The position numbers were made by a program, and so were the translations under genes. Below the pieces are notes generated by a model, which was not told where the DNA came from, searched no databases, and was given only the letters and a program-made list of their open reading frames with translations. A stretch of 64,000 nucleotides of DNA from Peribacillus asahii. GTDB taxonomy: Bacteria; Bacillota; Bacilli; Bacillales; DSM-1321. The DNA lies in contig NZ_QWVS01000023.1 of NCBI RefSeq assembly GCF_003570725.1, positions 1 through 64,000 on the forward strand. Reading direction: 5' to 3'. Shown here one piece after another: positions 8,437 to 17,455 of the stretch. How positions within the stretch are numbered: the stretch's first letter is position 1; each line of letters opens with the position of its first letter.

Positions 8437-11046
8437 ATGAGTAAAAAGAAAGCAATTAAAATCGCAACAGCATCGGCAATCGCTTTAACAGGAGCAGTAG
8501 CAGTGGCACAACCACAAGCAGACGCTGCAACAAACTCTGTAGACAAAGCAATCACAAAAGCTACAACACAAGTAAACAAAGCATTCAACCTTTACTACAA
8601 CACTGCTAAGAAAAGCAACAAACTTCCTAGCGGTTCTGCAATCAGAAAAGAAGTTAAGTTAGCTGAGCAATACTATACAGCTGCACAAAAAGAAATCGCT
8701 AAAAACGGTGGAAGCAAAACGAAAAAAGCTGCTTACACTAAAAAATTAGAAGCAAGCAAAACTTCTTTAAACCGTGCGAAAAACTATGTTGCAGCAGTTA
8801 GCGTAACATTAAAAGCTTCAAGAACTGCTCTAGATTCAGCAATCAAATCTGGTACACAAAGCAAAGTTCTAGCGGCACAAACTGCATTAGACAAAAAAAT
8901 TGCTGAGTTCGAAAAAGCAGTTGCAAAAGTATACGGTCCAGATACTCGCCGTTTATTAACAAAAACTTACACAACTCCAGCTAAAGCAGAATCTGCTTCT
9001 GTAGCTACTGAAATGAAAGTGTATGCTGCTTATAAAGAAATCGAAAGCAAAAAATTAATCACAACAGATCTTGAAAAAGCTGGCCAAAAAATCGAAAGCG
9101 TTAAAGCTGATGTTGAAAAGTTAAAAGCTAAAAATACTAAATTAGCTAAAAACATCTTAAAAGCTGTTGAGAAAAACAACGCTAAATATGAAGCTGCACA
9201 ATCTCCTGCTGTTACATCTGTAACTGCACTTAACGCTCAAGAGCTTGAAGTTACATTTAACCAAGCAGTAGATGCAACTGATGCTGCATTAACATCTAAA
9301 TATAAAGTTGAAGGCGAAACAATTACTAAAGCTGAAGTTTCTGAGGATGGAAAAACAGTTACTTTAACTACAGCAGATGAGTTAAAACTTTCTAACGCGA
9401 AAGTAACAGTTTCACCAATTAAAACAAAAGCTGATGCAAAAGTTTCAACTGCTGAGTTCAACAAATTAATTACATTTGAAGACAAAACTCCTGTAGCTGT
9501 AAAATCTGTTGAAGCTAAAGGAACTGAAGCTGTCATTACATTTGAAGAACCAGTAAAAGATGCAGGAACAGTAAGCCTTAACGGAGTTCAGTTAACTTCA
9601 GGCTATACTCTTTCTGGAAAAACTCTTACAATTACAGGTTTAACTGCTGAAAAATCATATACAGTAGATGTTGTAGGTGCAACGGATTTTGCTAACAATA
9701 TTGCTAATCCAATCGCTGTTAACTTCACAGTTGCTAAGCCAGAAGTGGATAGTTCAAAACCAACTGTTAATGCTACAGTAAATGGTACTGAAATTACATT
9801 CGACTTCTCTGAAGAACTTGCTGCTCAAAACTTAGATGCGGCTCAGGGTGATGATGAGTATGCAAAAGTAACTGTTGGAACTACAGTTTACTACTTAACA
9901 GCTGCTAACCAAGATGCTGATGACAAAACTAAATTCACTTTAGATGCAAAAACTGCTTTAGGAACTAACAGCTTTGTTAACACAACTATTAAAGTTGAAG
10001 GACAAAAAGACAAAGCAGGAAATGCTGGGGATGCATTTGAATTTAATGCTACTCTAACTAAAGATACAACTCCTGCAACTCTTGCATCTGTATCTGCTAA
10101 ATTGTTAGTAGCTGACGATACAAATGCAACAACTGATAAAGATGAGTTATATCTTACTTTCAATGAACCTGTAAAAGTTAAGGGTGACTTAACTCTTAAA
10201 ACTAAAAATGGTATTGTTTACACTACTGGAAACGTAACAGCTGTTGATGAGTCTGCTGGAACTGGCTTTGATGTTGACGGTAATGGCAAAATTGAAGGTT
10301 CAGAAAAGAACACAGTTAAAGTTTCAATTGACTTAGACAGCAATTCAACGTATGCATTTGAATTAGCAGCTAAAGCTGTAGCAGATTTAACTGGAAATGT
10401 AAATGCTGAAGCAATTAAATTCAATGTTTCAACAGGTACTTTCGAAGCTAAACCGGGAGAAGTTGAAGCAAACTTAGCATTTGCTACTAGCACTTTTAAT
10501 AGCAGCACAGTGTTCACTGTAGAATATACTGCTGATGTGACTTCTTCAGCAACAACAGCATCTAACTATACTTTAGGTGGAAAAGCATTACCTGCTGGAA
10601 CACAACTTCAGTTCGTAGATGGAACAAAGAAAGTAAGAATCACTTTACCAGCAGGTTCAATCACTGCTAACGGAAGCTATGTATTTGAAGCTAAGAATGT
10701 TGTTGATACAAAAGGTAACACTCTTAAAGATGGCAAAGCTACAACTTCTGTTGCTCTAAAAGAAAATGTAGCTCCAGAAGCTTCTAAAGTAACTGTAGTA
10801 GATAGTAAAACATTTACAGTTGATTTCTCTGAAGCGATTGCTGATGAAGCTGCTGTTGCAGGTTTAACTGTTAAAATCGGTGGTGCTACTGTAACACCAA
10901 AAACTGCTGTAGCAGCTAATGGTAAGTTAACTGTTACAACAACTAATGATTTCGCTCAAACAGATAGCATTTCAGTAGAATTTAAATCAACTAACCTTGT
11001 TGATAAAAATGGCAATAAAGTTACAGACGCAACTGTTTCTAAATAA
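8437..11046 (+). CDS. Major S-layer protein, SbsC-like anchor plus Ig-like repeats
   Basis: 869 residues. The signal peptide ends near QPQADAA. Residues about 32-255 are the Lys/Ala-rich helical module (VDKAITKATTQVNKAFN, VYGPDTRRLL) resembling the wall-polymer-binding N-terminus of Geobacillus SbsC. The rest is a chain of roughly five Ig-like beta domains with repeating patterns such as VTSVTALNAQELEVTFNQAV and VTFEEPV. No SLH domain is present. Narrow codon choice (GCT, GTT, ACT, AAA, GAA) suggests very high expression, so I take this as the main lattice protein. The start is an ATG behind GAGGGGAG; an in-frame TTG at 8416 lies at the ribosome site. Elements 4 and 5 bracket the gene. SecA2/SlaP near 57 kb are the probable export system. 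Confidence 0.85.
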   Translation: MSKKKAIKIATASAIALTGAVAVAQPQADAATNSVDKAITKATTQVNKAFNLYYNTAKKSNKLPSGSAIRKEVKLAEQYYTAAQKEIAKNGGSKTKKAAYTKKLEASKTSLNRAKNYVAAVSVTLKASRTALDSAIKSGTQSKVLAAQTALDKKIAEFEKAVAKVYGPDTRRLLTKTYTTPAKAESASVATEMKVYAAYKEIESKKLITTDLEKAGQKIESVKADVEKLKAKNTKLAKNILKAVEKNNAKYEAAQSPAVTSVTALNAQELEVTFNQAVDATDAALTSKYKVEGETITKAEVSEDGKTVTLTTADELKLSNAKVTVSPIKTKADAKVSTAEFNKLITFEDKTPVAVKSVEAKGTEAVITFEEPVKDAGTVSLNGVQLTSGYTLSGKTLTITGLTAEKSYTVDVVGATDFANNIANPIAVNFTVAKPEVDSSKPTVNATVNGTEITFDFSEELAAQNLDAAQGDDEYAKVTVGTTVYYLTAANQDADDKTKFTLDAKTALGTNSFVNTTIKVEGQKDKAGNAGDAFEFNATLTKDTTPATLASVSAKLLVADDTNATTDKDELYLTFNEPVKVKGDLTLKTKNGIVYTTGNVTAVDESAGTGFDVDGNGKIEGSEKNTVKVSIDLDSNSTYAFELAAKAVADLTGNVNAEAIKFNVSTGTFEAKPGEVEANLAFATSTFNSSTVFTVEYTADVTSSATTASNYTLGGKALPAGTQLQFVDGTKKVRITLPAGSITANGSYVFEAKNVVDTKGNTLKDGKATTSVALKENVAPEASKVTVVDSKTFTVDFSEAIADEAAVAGLTVKIGGATVTPKTAVAANGKLTVTTTNDFAQTDSISVEFKSTNLVDKNGNKVTDATVSK

Positions 11047-11054
11047 TTGATTGT

Positions 11055-11094
11055 GTCACAGTGACTTTTCAAAATGTGGATATTCTATAGATAA
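11055..11094 (+). repeat. DnaA-box element 5 (short form)
   Basis: Palindrome GTCACAGTGAC at 11055-11065; TGTGGATAT at 11075 and a decayed TATAGATAA at 11086. It starts nine bases after the S-layer stop codon. Confidence 0.8.
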
Positions 11095-11109
11095 ACACAG
11101 TTTGAAAGG

Positions 11110-11149
11110 AGAGGGTCTATCATTTTTCAAATGGTAGGCTCTTTTTTTG
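11110..11149 (+). terminator. S-layer gene terminator
   Basis: Stem CTATCATTT/AAATGGTAG closed further out by AGAG/CTCT, then a seven-base T run. It lies between elements 5 and 6. Confidence 0.8.
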
Positions 11150-11199
11150 AGTTTCATAGATTGAAAGGCTAGGATTGCCACAATTACGACATTGATTAT

Positions 11200-11239
11200 G
11201 TCACAGTGACTTTTTTAAATGTGGATATCTTGTGGACAC
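11200..11239 (+). repeat. DnaA-box element 6 (short form)
   Basis: Palindrome GTCACAGTGAC at 11200-11210; TGTGGATAT at 11220 and TGTGGACAC at 11231. This is the last copy before a 35-kb stretch with none. Confidence 0.82.
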
Positions 11240-11250
11240 CCCCAACAAAA

Positions 11251-11296
11251 AAGGAGAATCCCTCATTTTTTTTAAAATGGTGGATTCTCCTTTTAT
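11251..11296 (+). terminator. Second terminator after the S-layer gene
   Basis: AAGGAGAATCC and GGATTCTCCTT form the arms of a long stem with an A/T-rich inner part, followed by TTTTATTTTT. It isolates the capsule locus from S-layer transcription. Confidence 0.85.
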
Positions 11297-11604
11297 TTTT
11301 CAAAAATTCCCCTAATTCTGATGGGTTTTTCGTGTTAAAATGGATAAGGTGTTCTTATTTTACGATATGTTATCTATTAATAGCAGAAGAAATGAAACAA
11401 TATCAACATCGAACTCATTCAAGTTAGTGGGAATTTGAGGAGATTTAATCGATAGAATAGATTAAATTGTTGTTTGTGATGAAGTGATCAAATCCTCCAA
11501 TGGTGGGATTTTCTTTTGGGGGTCGTTAATGATATAGCCTAAGAGTAGTGGTAATACTTTCTTACGTAAAAAATCTAAAATTAGAAAATATCTCAAAAAA
11601 TGTA
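11297..11604. other. Non-coding region before the capsule locus
   Basis: No supported gene. It holds a terminator-like hairpin AATCCTCC-AAT-GGTGGGATT followed by TTCTTTT at about 11491-11516. The rest is AT-rich and featureless. Confidence 0.5.
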
Positions 11605-11613
11605 TGCTATAAT
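11605..11613 (+). promoter_or_regulatory. Extended -10 promoter of the capsule operon
   Basis: TGC followed by TATAAT is an extended -10 box (TGnTATAAT), about 45 bases before the first capsule gene. The -35 region 17 bases upstream is poor, which an extended -10 can offset. Confidence 0.5.
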
Positions 11614-11657
11614 AATGTGTAGTTTTTGTCGAGAAATAATATATCTTGGAGGAAATG

Positions 11658-12386
11658 ATGGAAGAGACGATTAGTTTACGAGAATTGTTTGAAACGTTAA
11701 AAAAACGGCTATCTTTAATTCTAGTTATCACCTTACTAGCTGCAGCAGTTAGTGGCGCAATTAGTTATTTTGTACTAAAGCCTGTTTATAAATCATCGTC
11801 ACAAATTTTAGTGAGCCAATCAGCGGCGAGTTCGTTAGCTTCGATTGCAGGTGTTTCTTTAGATACAGACGCGAAATATATCGAGACGTACAATGTTATT
11901 TTAAAAAGTCCATACATATTGGACCAAGTAATCAAAGAGTTGAAGATGGACACAACTCCTGAACAGCTAAATGGCAGTGTGAGCGTTACCCAAGAAGGTG
12001 CATCACAAGTCGTGACGATTAGTGTTACGAATAATGACCCAGCAGAAGCGGTACGTATTGCGAATGAAATCGCAGAAGTATTTCAAAGAGAAATCGCACA
12101 ATTAATGCGAATCGATAATATTACCATCCTTTCAAAAGCAGAACTAGCGGACAATCCAGCTCCTGTGAAACCAGAACCACTATTAAATATTGCGATTGCG
12201 ATTGTCGTGGGATTAATGGCTGGAGTAGGGCTAGCTTTTCTACTTGAGTATTTGGATAACACAATTAAGTCTGAACAAGATATTGAGAAGCTATTAGAAC
12301 TTCCTGTCTTAGGTGTTGTTACAACGATTACCCCGAATGAGGAAACGGAATCTTCTTCAGTTTCAGTACAAAAGAAAGCAATATAA
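11658..12386 (+). CDS. Wzz/YveK-type chain-length regulator
   Basis: 242 residues, the membrane activator of the capsule tyrosine kinase and regulator of polymer length (CapA/YwqC/EpsA type). A short cytoplasmic N-terminus (ETISLRELFETLKKR) precedes the first transmembrane helix (residues about 20-40). An extracellular Wzz domain follows, and a second helix (LLNIAIAIVVGLMAGVGLA) lies near residue 185, ahead of a cytoplasmic tail that should bind the kinase. TGGAGGA precedes the chosen ATG by five bases; the longer frame from a TTG lies inside that ribosome site. It is the first gene of the capsule operon, with the kinase 20 bases downstream. Confidence 0.88.
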   Translation: MEETISLRELFETLKKRLSLILVITLLAAAVSGAISYFVLKPVYKSSSQILVSQSAASSLASIAGVSLDTDAKYIETYNVILKSPYILDQVIKELKMDTTPEQLNGSVSVTQEGASQVVTISVTNNDPAEAVRIANEIAEVFQREIAQLMRIDNITILSKAELADNPAPVKPEPLLNIAIAIVVGLMAGVGLAFLLEYLDNTIKSEQDIEKLLELPVLGVVTTITPNEETESSSVSVQKKAI

Positions 12387-12405
12387 ACTTGAGGTGAACA
12401 TGCTA

Positions 12406-13101
12406 ATGTTTGGTAAAAAAAAGAGAAAAGAGCAACCTTTAAACCGGACGTTGATTACACATACGGATCCACGTTCGCCTATAGCTGAGCAATACAAAAC
12501 GATTCGTACGAACATCGAGTTTTCTTCAGTGAGTGAATCCATTCGTTCTGTAGTTGTTACATCATCAGGACCAGCAGAAGGAAAGTCCACGACTGTATCT
12601 AATTTAGCAGTAGTCTTTGCCCAACAAGGGAAAAAAGTATTGCTTATCGATGCCGATTTGAGAAAGCCAACTGCTCATTATACATTTAGAAAAGATAATC
12701 GAGTGGGCTTGACAAATGTACTGACAAAACAAATGGAACTAAGTAAGGCTGTTTCTAGAACAGATATCGAGAATCTATATCTTTTAACAAGCGGTCCAAT
12801 CCCGCCGAATCCAGCAGAACTGTTAGGTTCAAAGGCAATGGACGAATTACTGGATAGCGCTTTTCAATCTTTCGACATGGTGTTATTCGATACGCCGCCA
12901 GTGCTAGCGGTGACGGATGCACCAATTCTAGCTAGTAAATGCGATGGTACGATTCTAGTTGTTCAAAGTGATCAGACGGCTACTGAAGCTGCCAAAAAAG
13001 CGAAGGATTTGCTTGTAGCGGCTCAAGCTAAAATTATCGGCAGTGTATTAAACGACAAAAAACAAAAAGGGAGTCATTATTACTACTATTATGGTAAATA
13101 A
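12406..13101 (+). CDS. CpsD/CapB family capsule tyrosine kinase
   Basis: 231 residues, a cytoplasmic BY-kinase (YwqD/EpsB type) that autophosphorylates and controls polysaccharide length and export with the upstream membrane partner. The Walker A motif is SGPAEGKST, Walker A' is VLLIDADLRKP, and Walker B is the VLFDTPP stretch. The C-terminus is the typical tyrosine cluster (HYYYYYGK), the autophosphorylation site. The ATG at 12406 is preferred because GAGGTG sits nine bases upstream; another ATG at 12400 is too close to that site. Confidence 0.9.
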   Translation: MFGKKKRKEQPLNRTLITHTDPRSPIAEQYKTIRTNIEFSSVSESIRSVVVTSSGPAEGKSTTVSNLAVVFAQQGKKVLLIDADLRKPTAHYTFRKDNRVGLTNVLTKQMELSKAVSRTDIENLYLLTSGPIPPNPAELLGSKAMDELLDSAFQSFDMVLFDTPPVLAVTDAPILASKCDGTILVVQSDQTATEAAKKAKDLLVAAQAKIIGSVLNDKKQKGSHYYYYYGK

Positions 13102-13221
13102 TTAACAAAAACATTACGAAAATGTGACATTAAAACCTTTTTTTGTCTAGTTAATAGGTCTATAATAATAGTTATATATAAATAAAAAGAGTGTATTTTT
13201 AATACAAAAGGAGGGTTTGCG

Positions 13222-13986
13222 ATGATTGATATACATAGTCACATTTTACCGGGTATCGATGATGGAGCTATGGATGAACAAGCAAGTATCGCGATGGCGA
13301 AACAAGCCGTAGCAGAAGGGATTCATACAATTATCGCAACTCCTCATCATAAAAACGGACAGTTCGAAAATAAAAAAGATTTTATTTTACAGCAAGTAAA
13401 GAAATTAAATGAGATTTTTTCAATAGAATCAATTCCTCTTATCGTACTTCCTGGACAGGAACTGCGGATTAATGGGGATGTTCTCGCTGATTATGAAGCA
13501 GGAGAACTCCTCACTCTTAATAGAACACAATACTTATTTATTGAGTTTTCTTCAGGACATGTTCCACGCTATGCCGAACGATTATTGTATGATATTCAAT
13601 TAAAAGGGCTTACACCAATTATTGTTCATCCAGAACGAAATCAAGAGCTTATTACAAATCCTGACTTGTTATATCAATTTGTGGAAAAGGGTGCGTTAAC
13701 ACAAGTAACAGCAGCGAGTATTACCGGAGGGTTTGGAAAGAAAATTAAGAAGTTTTCTCATCAACTAATAGAGGCTAATTTAACCCACTTTATCGCCTCA
13801 GATGCTCACAATATCACAAGCAGAAGCTTCAACATGCAAGGAGCTTATAGTGAAATTGAAAAGGAATTTGGCAAAAACATCGTCTATCTGTTTATGGGAA
13901 ATGCCGAGCTATTAGTAAAAGGGAAGCAAGTGTATAAGGAAATGCCGCAGAAGGTAAAAACGAAGAAGTTTTTAGGTTTATTTTAA
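13222..13986 (+). CDS. PHP-type capsule tyrosine phosphatase (CpsB/CapC, YwqE-like)
   Basis: 254 residues, a metal-dependent phosphatase that dephosphorylates the capsule tyrosine kinase. PHP metal-binding motifs are visible: MIDIHSHILPGIDDGA at the N-terminus, ATPHH near residue 42, PGQELR, IVHPERN and SDAHN. AGGAGGG precedes the ATG. It stands 120 bases after the kinase gene, with a TATAAT-like box at 13161 that could give it its own promoter. An EAR-like RNA follows directly. Confidence 0.92.
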   Translation: MIDIHSHILPGIDDGAMDEQASIAMAKQAVAEGIHTIIATPHHKNGQFENKKDFILQQVKKLNEIFSIESIPLIVLPGQELRINGDVLADYEAGELLTLNRTQYLFIEFSSGHVPRYAERLLYDIQLKGLTPIIVHPERNQELITNPDLLYQFVEKGALTQVTAASITGGFGKKIKKFSHQLIEANLTHFIASDAHNITSRSFNMQGAYSEIEKEFGKNIVYLFMGNAELLVKGKQVYKEMPQKVKTKKFLGLF

Positions 13987-14013
13987 AAAACTTCATAGAT
14001 TGTCAGAGTTATT

Positions 14014-14136
14014 GACCGGTGAGGCTTCCTAACCGTTATCAACGGAAGCACTCGATCATACTGTGGGTGGCTTATATCTGCACACCTTAGACGCTCGTCG
14101 TCAGGAGTATGGTGTGAGGGCGGGTTAGATGCCCGA
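14014..14136 (+). ncRNA. Candidate EAR (eps-associated RNA) antitermination element
   Basis: A block of about 120 bases is much more GC-rich and structured than the AT-rich DNA around it. It has several pairings: GCTTCC with GGAAGC (14024/14044) enclosing CCGTT/AACGG; CATACT (14057) with AGTATG (14106); CACACC with GGTGTG; GACG/CGTC; and a 3' GGGC/GCCC hairpin (14118-14134). It lies inside a Bacillus capsule operon after the regulatory genes. EAR elements occupy this kind of site in eps operons and let RNA polymerase read through terminators. I did not align it to the family model. Confidence 0.65.
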
Positions 14137-14224
14137 ATTTATTATATTAAATCATGCTATTTATATTATCGTCCAGTATATATAACTTTTTAATAGATTT
14201 ATCAAAAAAAATCCGATTTTTTTT

Positions 14225-14275
14225 AGATGGTTAATGAGAATACGTGTATTTAACATGTTTTCTCATTAACTATCT
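14225..14275 (+). promoter_or_regulatory. Long hairpin before galU
   Basis: AGATGGTTAATGAGAA (14225-14240) pairs with TTCTCATTAACTATCT (14260-14275), 16 pairs with one G-U. A small inner ACGTG/CATGT pairing is possible. No U run follows, so it is not a standard terminator. It sits between the EAR-like RNA and the galU ribosome site. Confidence 0.5.
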
Positions 14276-14320
14276 ATTTATAAAAGATTAGTATTTTAAA
14301 AATAGGGGGGCGGTGGTTGA

Positions 14321-15205
14321 TTGAAGAAAGTAAGAAAAGCAATTATACCTGCAGCGGGGTTAGGGACACGGTTTTTACCAGCTACAAAAGCGATGCCGAA
14401 AGAAATGCTGCCGATTGTCGATAAACCGACGATTCAATACATTATTGAAGAAGCGGTCGCTTCGGACATTGAAGATATCATTATCGTAACTGGAAAAGGG
14501 AAGCGAGCGATTGAAGATCACTTCGATAAAGCCTTTGAGTTAGAAGCCAATTTGATGGAGAAAAACAAATTTGAATTGTTAGAGAAAGTCCAAGCTCCTT
14601 CTAAAGTGGATATTCATTATATCAGACAAAAAGAGCCAAAAGGATTAGGACACGCGGTGTGGTGTGCGCGAAAATTCATTGGTAACGAGCCGTTTGCAGT
14701 ACTATTAGGAGATGACATCGTCAAAGCAGAGACTCCATGTTTACGCCAGTTAATCGATGAATACGACCAGACATTGTCATCTGTAATCGGAGTACAAGCT
14801 GTGCCAGAAGAAGAAACATATCGTTACGGAATTATCGATCCAAGTGAACAAAATGGCCGACGATATCAAGTGAATAACTTTATTGAAAAACCGGAAAAAG
14901 GAACAGCACCTTCTAACCTAGCCATTATGGGAAGATACATATTAACACCTGAAATATTCATGTTTTTAGAACAACAAGAAACAGGTGCAGGCGGAGAAAT
15001 TCAGCTGACGGATGCGATTCAAAAACTAAATGAAATTCAACGGGTGTTTGCCTATGATTTTCAAGGAAAGCGATATGATGTAGGGGAGAAACTAGGATTT
15101 ATTCAAACGACGATTGAGTTTGCGTTGCAACATGAGGAAATAAAAGATGATTTATTGAGATTCCTGGAACAAACCATTAAAAATAGTTCTTCAGACAAGA
15201 ATTGA
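14321..15205 (+). CDS. galU: UTP-glucose-1-phosphate uridylyltransferase
   Basis: 294 residues, the full length of GalU/GtaB/YngB proteins. It makes UDP-glucose from UTP and glucose-1-phosphate in the cytoplasm. The nucleotide-binding signature [19 protein letters not shown] is at the N-terminus; EKPEKG and [12 protein letters not shown] are further family marks. The start is a TTG preceded by a G-rich stretch (GGGGGGCGGTGG). It lies in the capsule locus between the EAR-like RNA and the CapD-like gene, so it probably serves polysaccharide synthesis; a housekeeping copy may exist elsewhere. Confidence 0.93.
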   Translation: MKKVRKAIIPAAGLGTRFLPATKAMPKEMLPIVDKPTIQYIIEEAVASDIEDIIIVTGKGKRAIEDHFDKAFELEANLMEKNKFELLEKVQAPSKVDIHYIRQKEPKGLGHAVWCARKFIGNEPFAVLLGDDIVKAETPCLRQLIDEYDQTLSSVIGVQAVPEEETYRYGIIDPSEQNGRRYQVNNFIEKPEKGTAPSNLAIMGRYILTPEIFMFLEQQETGAGGEIQLTDAIQKLNEIQRVFAYDFQGKRYDVGEKLGFIQTTIEFALQHEEIKDDLLRFLEQTIKNSSSDKN

Positions 15206-15267
15206 AGTTTAAATTGCGATAAGTATTCAAACTATGAAACATATTTTAGGTGAAGGAGGGATCGCAA

Positions 15268-17094
15268 TTGGTTTATAAAAGGCGGGTTCCATTATTAGTT
15301 CTGTTGGACTCCATCATTGTTTTATTTGCAATCTTTATTGGCTATTTTATTTTAAACCCCTATATGAATGTGTATACGATTCCTATGCTATGGATAAGCG
15401 CGATATCTTTACTTATAAGCCATCATTTATTTGCGACTATTTATCGTCTTTATCAAAAAGCATGGGCTTATGCAAGTGTCGGGGAATTAACAGCGATTGT
15501 GAAAGCCATTACGTTTTCTATTATAATGACAGCCATTGTTCAACTGATTGTGACTCAGGATATTTATTTTAGAGTGTTAGGAATTACGTGGATGCTGCAT
15601 GTCATTTTAATTGGTGGATCTCGATTCTCATGGCGAGTTTTTCGGGATCGGCTTATTGCACCAAACCCAGATAAGAAACGGACGTTAATTGTTGGAGCCG
15701 GTTCAGCTGGAACAATGGTTGCAAGGCAGCTTTTGAAAAATACAGATGCGGATTTATACCCGGTTGCCTTTGTAGATGATGACCCTACAAAATATAAACT
15801 CGATATTTATGGAATTGAAGTACAAGGGACTAGTCAAGATATCCCTCGAATTGTCGAAGAATCAAACATTGAAAACATTGTTATTGCGATTCCGTCACTG
15901 CAAAAACAAGAAATGAAAAAAATCTATGAAGAATGTGCAAAAACAAAAGCAAAGACAAAGATTATGCCATTAATAGAAGACCTTGTAACGGGAAAAATTT
16001 CTGTTAATCAAATGAGAGATGTTCAGGTGGAAGATTTACTTGGCCGTGAGCCAGTAGAATTAGATATGAGCGCGATCTCGGCAAAGTTGACAGGGAAAAC
16101 GGTGCTTGTTACAGGTGCTGGCGGTTCTATTGGTTCAGAAATATGCAGACAAATATCTAAATTCCAACCGCAGACATTACTTCTTCTGGGTCACGGTGAA
16201 AATAGTATTTACACAATTGACATGGAATTAAGAAAAAAATATGCAGGTGAATTTGAAATTATCCCAATTATTGCTGATGTTCAGGATCGAGATCGAATCT
16301 TTAGTATCATCGATAAATATCAACCAGATGTTGTGTATCATGCTGCTGCTCATAAGCATGTTCCGTTAATGGAATATAACCCCATGGAAGCAGTGAAGAA
16401 TAACATTTTTGGCACGAGAAACGTAGCAGAGGCTGCTGATACGTTTGGGGTAAAAAACTTTGTCCTCGTTTCAACGGATAAGGCAGTCAATCCACCCAAT
16501 GTGATGGGTGCCACAAAACGTTTTGCGGAAATGATTATTCAAAACCTAGCAAAAGAAAGTGAAACAACTTTTGTTGCCGTACGTTTTGGAAATGTTTTAG
16601 GAAGTCGAGGAAGTGTAATTCCACTATTTAAAAAGCAAATTCAGGCAGGTGGCCCCGTTACGGTCACTCATCCAGAAATGACGAGATATTTTATGACAAT
16701 CCCTGAAGCTTCACGACTTGTTATTCAAGCTGGTGCTTTAGCTCGGGGCGGTGAGGTGTTTGTCCTTGATATGGGTGAGCCTGTTAAGATTGTAGATTTA
16801 GCCCAAAATCTTATTACTCTTTCGGGATATACGGAAGAGGAGATTGGCATTCGATTCTCGGGTATAAGACCGGGAGAGAAGTTATTTGAAGAGCTATTGA
16901 ATGAAAATGAGGTTCAGGCGAAGCAAGTGTTTCCTAAGATTCATATTGGGAAAGCGGAGCCTATGGAGAAGGAAGAGTTATATTCTATGATTGAGACTTT
17001 GCCTTATAAGGATGCGGTAGAGTTGAAGGAAATATTGGTGGGGGTTGCTAATACTAAGTTTGGTGAGAAAACGTCTTTAGTAAGTAATGTGTGA
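15268..17094 (+). CDS. Membrane nucleotide-sugar 4,6-dehydratase (CapD/EpsC family)
   Basis: 608 residues. Four N-terminal transmembrane helices lie in residues about 5-120, then a CoA-binding-like Rossmann domain (LIVGAGSAGTMVARQLL). The large SDR dehydratase domain follows, with TGAGGSIGSEICRQI as the NAD site and ATKRFAEM in the catalytic zone; its signature residue replaces the usual Tyr, as in this family. It probably makes a UDP-4-keto-6-deoxy sugar from UDP-GlcNAc. The TTG at 15268 is chosen because AAGGAGGG stands seven bases upstream; the longer GTG frame would start inside that ribosome site. Confidence 0.88.
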   Translation: MVYKRRVPLLVLLDSIIVLFAIFIGYFILNPYMNVYTIPMLWISAISLLISHHLFATIYRLYQKAWAYASVGELTAIVKAITFSIIMTAIVQLIVTQDIYFRVLGITWMLHVILIGGSRFSWRVFRDRLIAPNPDKKRTLIVGAGSAGTMVARQLLKNTDADLYPVAFVDDDPTKYKLDIYGIEVQGTSQDIPRIVEESNIENIVIAIPSLQKQEMKKIYEECAKTKAKTKIMPLIEDLVTGKISVNQMRDVQVEDLLGREPVELDMSAISAKLTGKTVLVTGAGGSIGSEICRQISKFQPQTLLLLGHGENSIYTIDMELRKKYAGEFEIIPIIADVQDRDRIFSIIDKYQPDVVYHAAAHKHVPLMEYNPMEAVKNNIFGTRNVAEAADTFGVKNFVLVSTDKAVNPPNVMGATKRFAEMIIQNLAKESETTFVAVRFGNVLGSRGSVIPLFKKQIQAGGPVTVTHPEMTRYFMTIPEASRLVIQAGALARGGEVFVLDMGEPVKIVDLAQNLITLSGYTEEEIGIRFSGIRPGEKLFEELLNENEVQAKQVFPKIHIGKAEPMEKEELYSMIETLPYKDAVELKEILVGVANTKFGEKTSLVSNV

Positions 17095-17455
17095 TAGTTT
17101 TATGAAGGGTGTTATTAATGCAACTTGATTTATTTTGAAGAGATTTTTCAGGGCATTTATTTTTACACCCTTCGAGCTTTAGATTAATTTGGAGGATGAC
17201 TTATAAGGGGGATCAGATACTTTTATCCTTTTTTTAACAATATCGGAAATAGTGAGGGTGGCAGTGAAGTGAAAAGGTATGGATTATGAGTCTGGTTAAT
17301 TGAATTAAGAATGCAATATGCGTATATGAATTAGAAATAATTTAGTGGTTTAGTAGTTGATTGGAGAAATTAAAGTTCCAATAAAGTCCTAATCTACTAA
17401 AAAGCAATTTGTTAAATATTGTATAAAAATATAGCAGAGGAGTTTTGAGCTTATT
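17095..17455. other. Non-coding gap inside the capsule locus
   Basis: About 360 AT-rich bases with no supported gene. GGAGGATGAC at about 17191 looks like a ribosome site but no frame follows it. The gap marks the point where base composition falls and the strain-specific sugar genes begin, so it may be a recombination junction. Confidence 0.45.

Noticed and set aside
9237-10517. Long minus-strand ORFs inside the S-layer gene
   Set aside because: They mirror the biased GCT/ACT/GTT codons of the real gene and have no ribosome sites.
11206-11427. ORF of 73 codons after the S-layer gene
   Set aside because: It starts in element 6, runs through a terminator hairpin and has no ribosome site.
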